A stretch of 6,769 nucleotides of DNA from an uncultured Prevotella sp. (GTDB lineage Bacteria; Bacteroidota; Bacteroidia; Bacteroidales; Bacteroidaceae): assembly GCA_900556795.1 (NCBI GenBank), contig USQD01000106.1:1-6769 (forward strand), read 5' to 3'. A model generated the notes under the pieces. The model did no database searches and was not told the origin of the DNA. It saw only the letters and a program-made list of their open reading frames with translations. The position numbers and the translations under genes were made by a program. Below, in pieces: positions 6,610-6,769 of this stretch (position 1 is its first letter; the number at the start of each line of letters is the position of its first letter).

Positions 6610-6624
6610 ATGAATATCGTATGA
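6610..6624 (+). other. Four-codon leader ORF (MNIV) overlapping the rpn start
   Basis: ATG 6610 opens a frame of four codons, M-N-I-V, ending at TGA 6622-6624. The stop shares ATGA (6621-6624) with the rpn start codon, the usual arrangement for translational coupling. A run of seven A just before it, and no Shine-Dalgarno, fit A-rich start regions in this phylum. It may be chance, given its length. Confidence 0.35.
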
Positions 6625-6769
6625 AACAGGTAGAAGAACGATACATCAGCTTGTTGACCGATTTCGGCTTCAAGCGCATTTTTGGAACGGCAATGAACAA
6701 GGATTTGCTCATCTGCTTCCTCAACAGCTTGTTTAATGGCAGACAGGTTGTGAAGGACGTTTCGTATCT
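6621..6769 (+). CDS. Rpn family PD-(D/E)XK nuclease / putative transposase (3' partial)
   Basis: The first 49 codons of a gene that continues past the right edge. Its N-terminus YISLLTDFGFKRIFG (residues 8-22), followed by NKDLLICFLNSLFNG (26-40), matches the conserved start of the Rpn recombination-promoting nuclease family (PD-(D/E)XK superfamily, often annotated 'transposase' or PDDEXK_2). D14 in the TDFGFKRIFG motif is the family-typical acidic residue; the core catalytic D and ExK lie beyond the window. Rpn proteins studied in enterobacteria are DNA endonucleases that promote RecA-independent recombination and can limit phage. In Bacteroidales many copies occur per genome, often about 300 residues long. 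ATG 6621 is preferred because an upstream ATG (6610) meets a stop after four codons. A dedicated promoter and foldable leader precede it. Whether the gene is intact cannot be judged from this fragment. Confidence 0.88.
   Translation, partial: MKQVEERYISLLTDFGFKRIFGTAMNKDLLICFLNSLFNGRQVVKDVSY

Noticed and set aside
6431..6613. 60-codon + strand frame before rpn
   Set aside because: It runs across the consensus promoter and the inverted repeats, and its translation is low in recognisable structure.

Overview
The window looks like a chromosomal segment from the Bacteroidota, most likely a Prevotella/Segatella-type gut bacterium. The evidence is a promoter of the Bacteroidota form (TTTG, 20 bases, TACCTTTG), the near absence of Shine-Dalgarno sequences before clear genes, a GTTCAAA-type heptamer repeat of a kind I associate with this phylum, and protein families in typical Bacteroidales form. 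The assignment rests on style and recalled similarity, not on a search.

Layout, all on the + strand. (1) Bases 2-553: the 3' part of a short lysophospholipid acyltransferase of the PlsC/AGPAT type, missing only its first few codons. (2) Bases 577-3267: an 896-residue exported protein. I read it as an Amidase_3 (N-acetylmuramoyl-L-alanine amidase) fold interrupted by a golvesin/xanthan-lyase-type beta domain, followed by a fibronectin type III domain and a C-terminal alpha/beta domain. (3) Bases 3388-3729: a 113-residue acidic, helical protein of unknown function, preceded by a four-copy heptamer repeat. (4) Bases 3740-6049: YgiQ, a radical SAM protein with an Arg/Gly-rich tail. (5) Bases 6054-6102: a strong hairpin. 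(6) Bases 6103-6620: about 500 bases without an intact gene. They hold a degraded coding remnant (6221-6415), small repeats, a consensus promoter (6498-6529) and a structured leader (6529-6596). (7) Bases 6621-6769: the start of an Rpn-family PD-(D/E)XK nuclease ('transposase_31'-type), cut by the window edge.

The first two genes are 23 bases apart and could be co-transcribed; both concern the cell envelope (phospholipid acylation, peptidoglycan or glycan cleavage). The small gene and ygiQ are 10 bases apart and almost certainly form one unit, which makes the small protein a possible partner of YgiQ. The Rpn gene has its own promoter and a leader that can fold, with a four-codon ORF whose stop overlaps the rpn start codon. 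That control region is the least explained part of the window. No tRNA, rRNA, CRISPR array or complete insertion sequence was seen.
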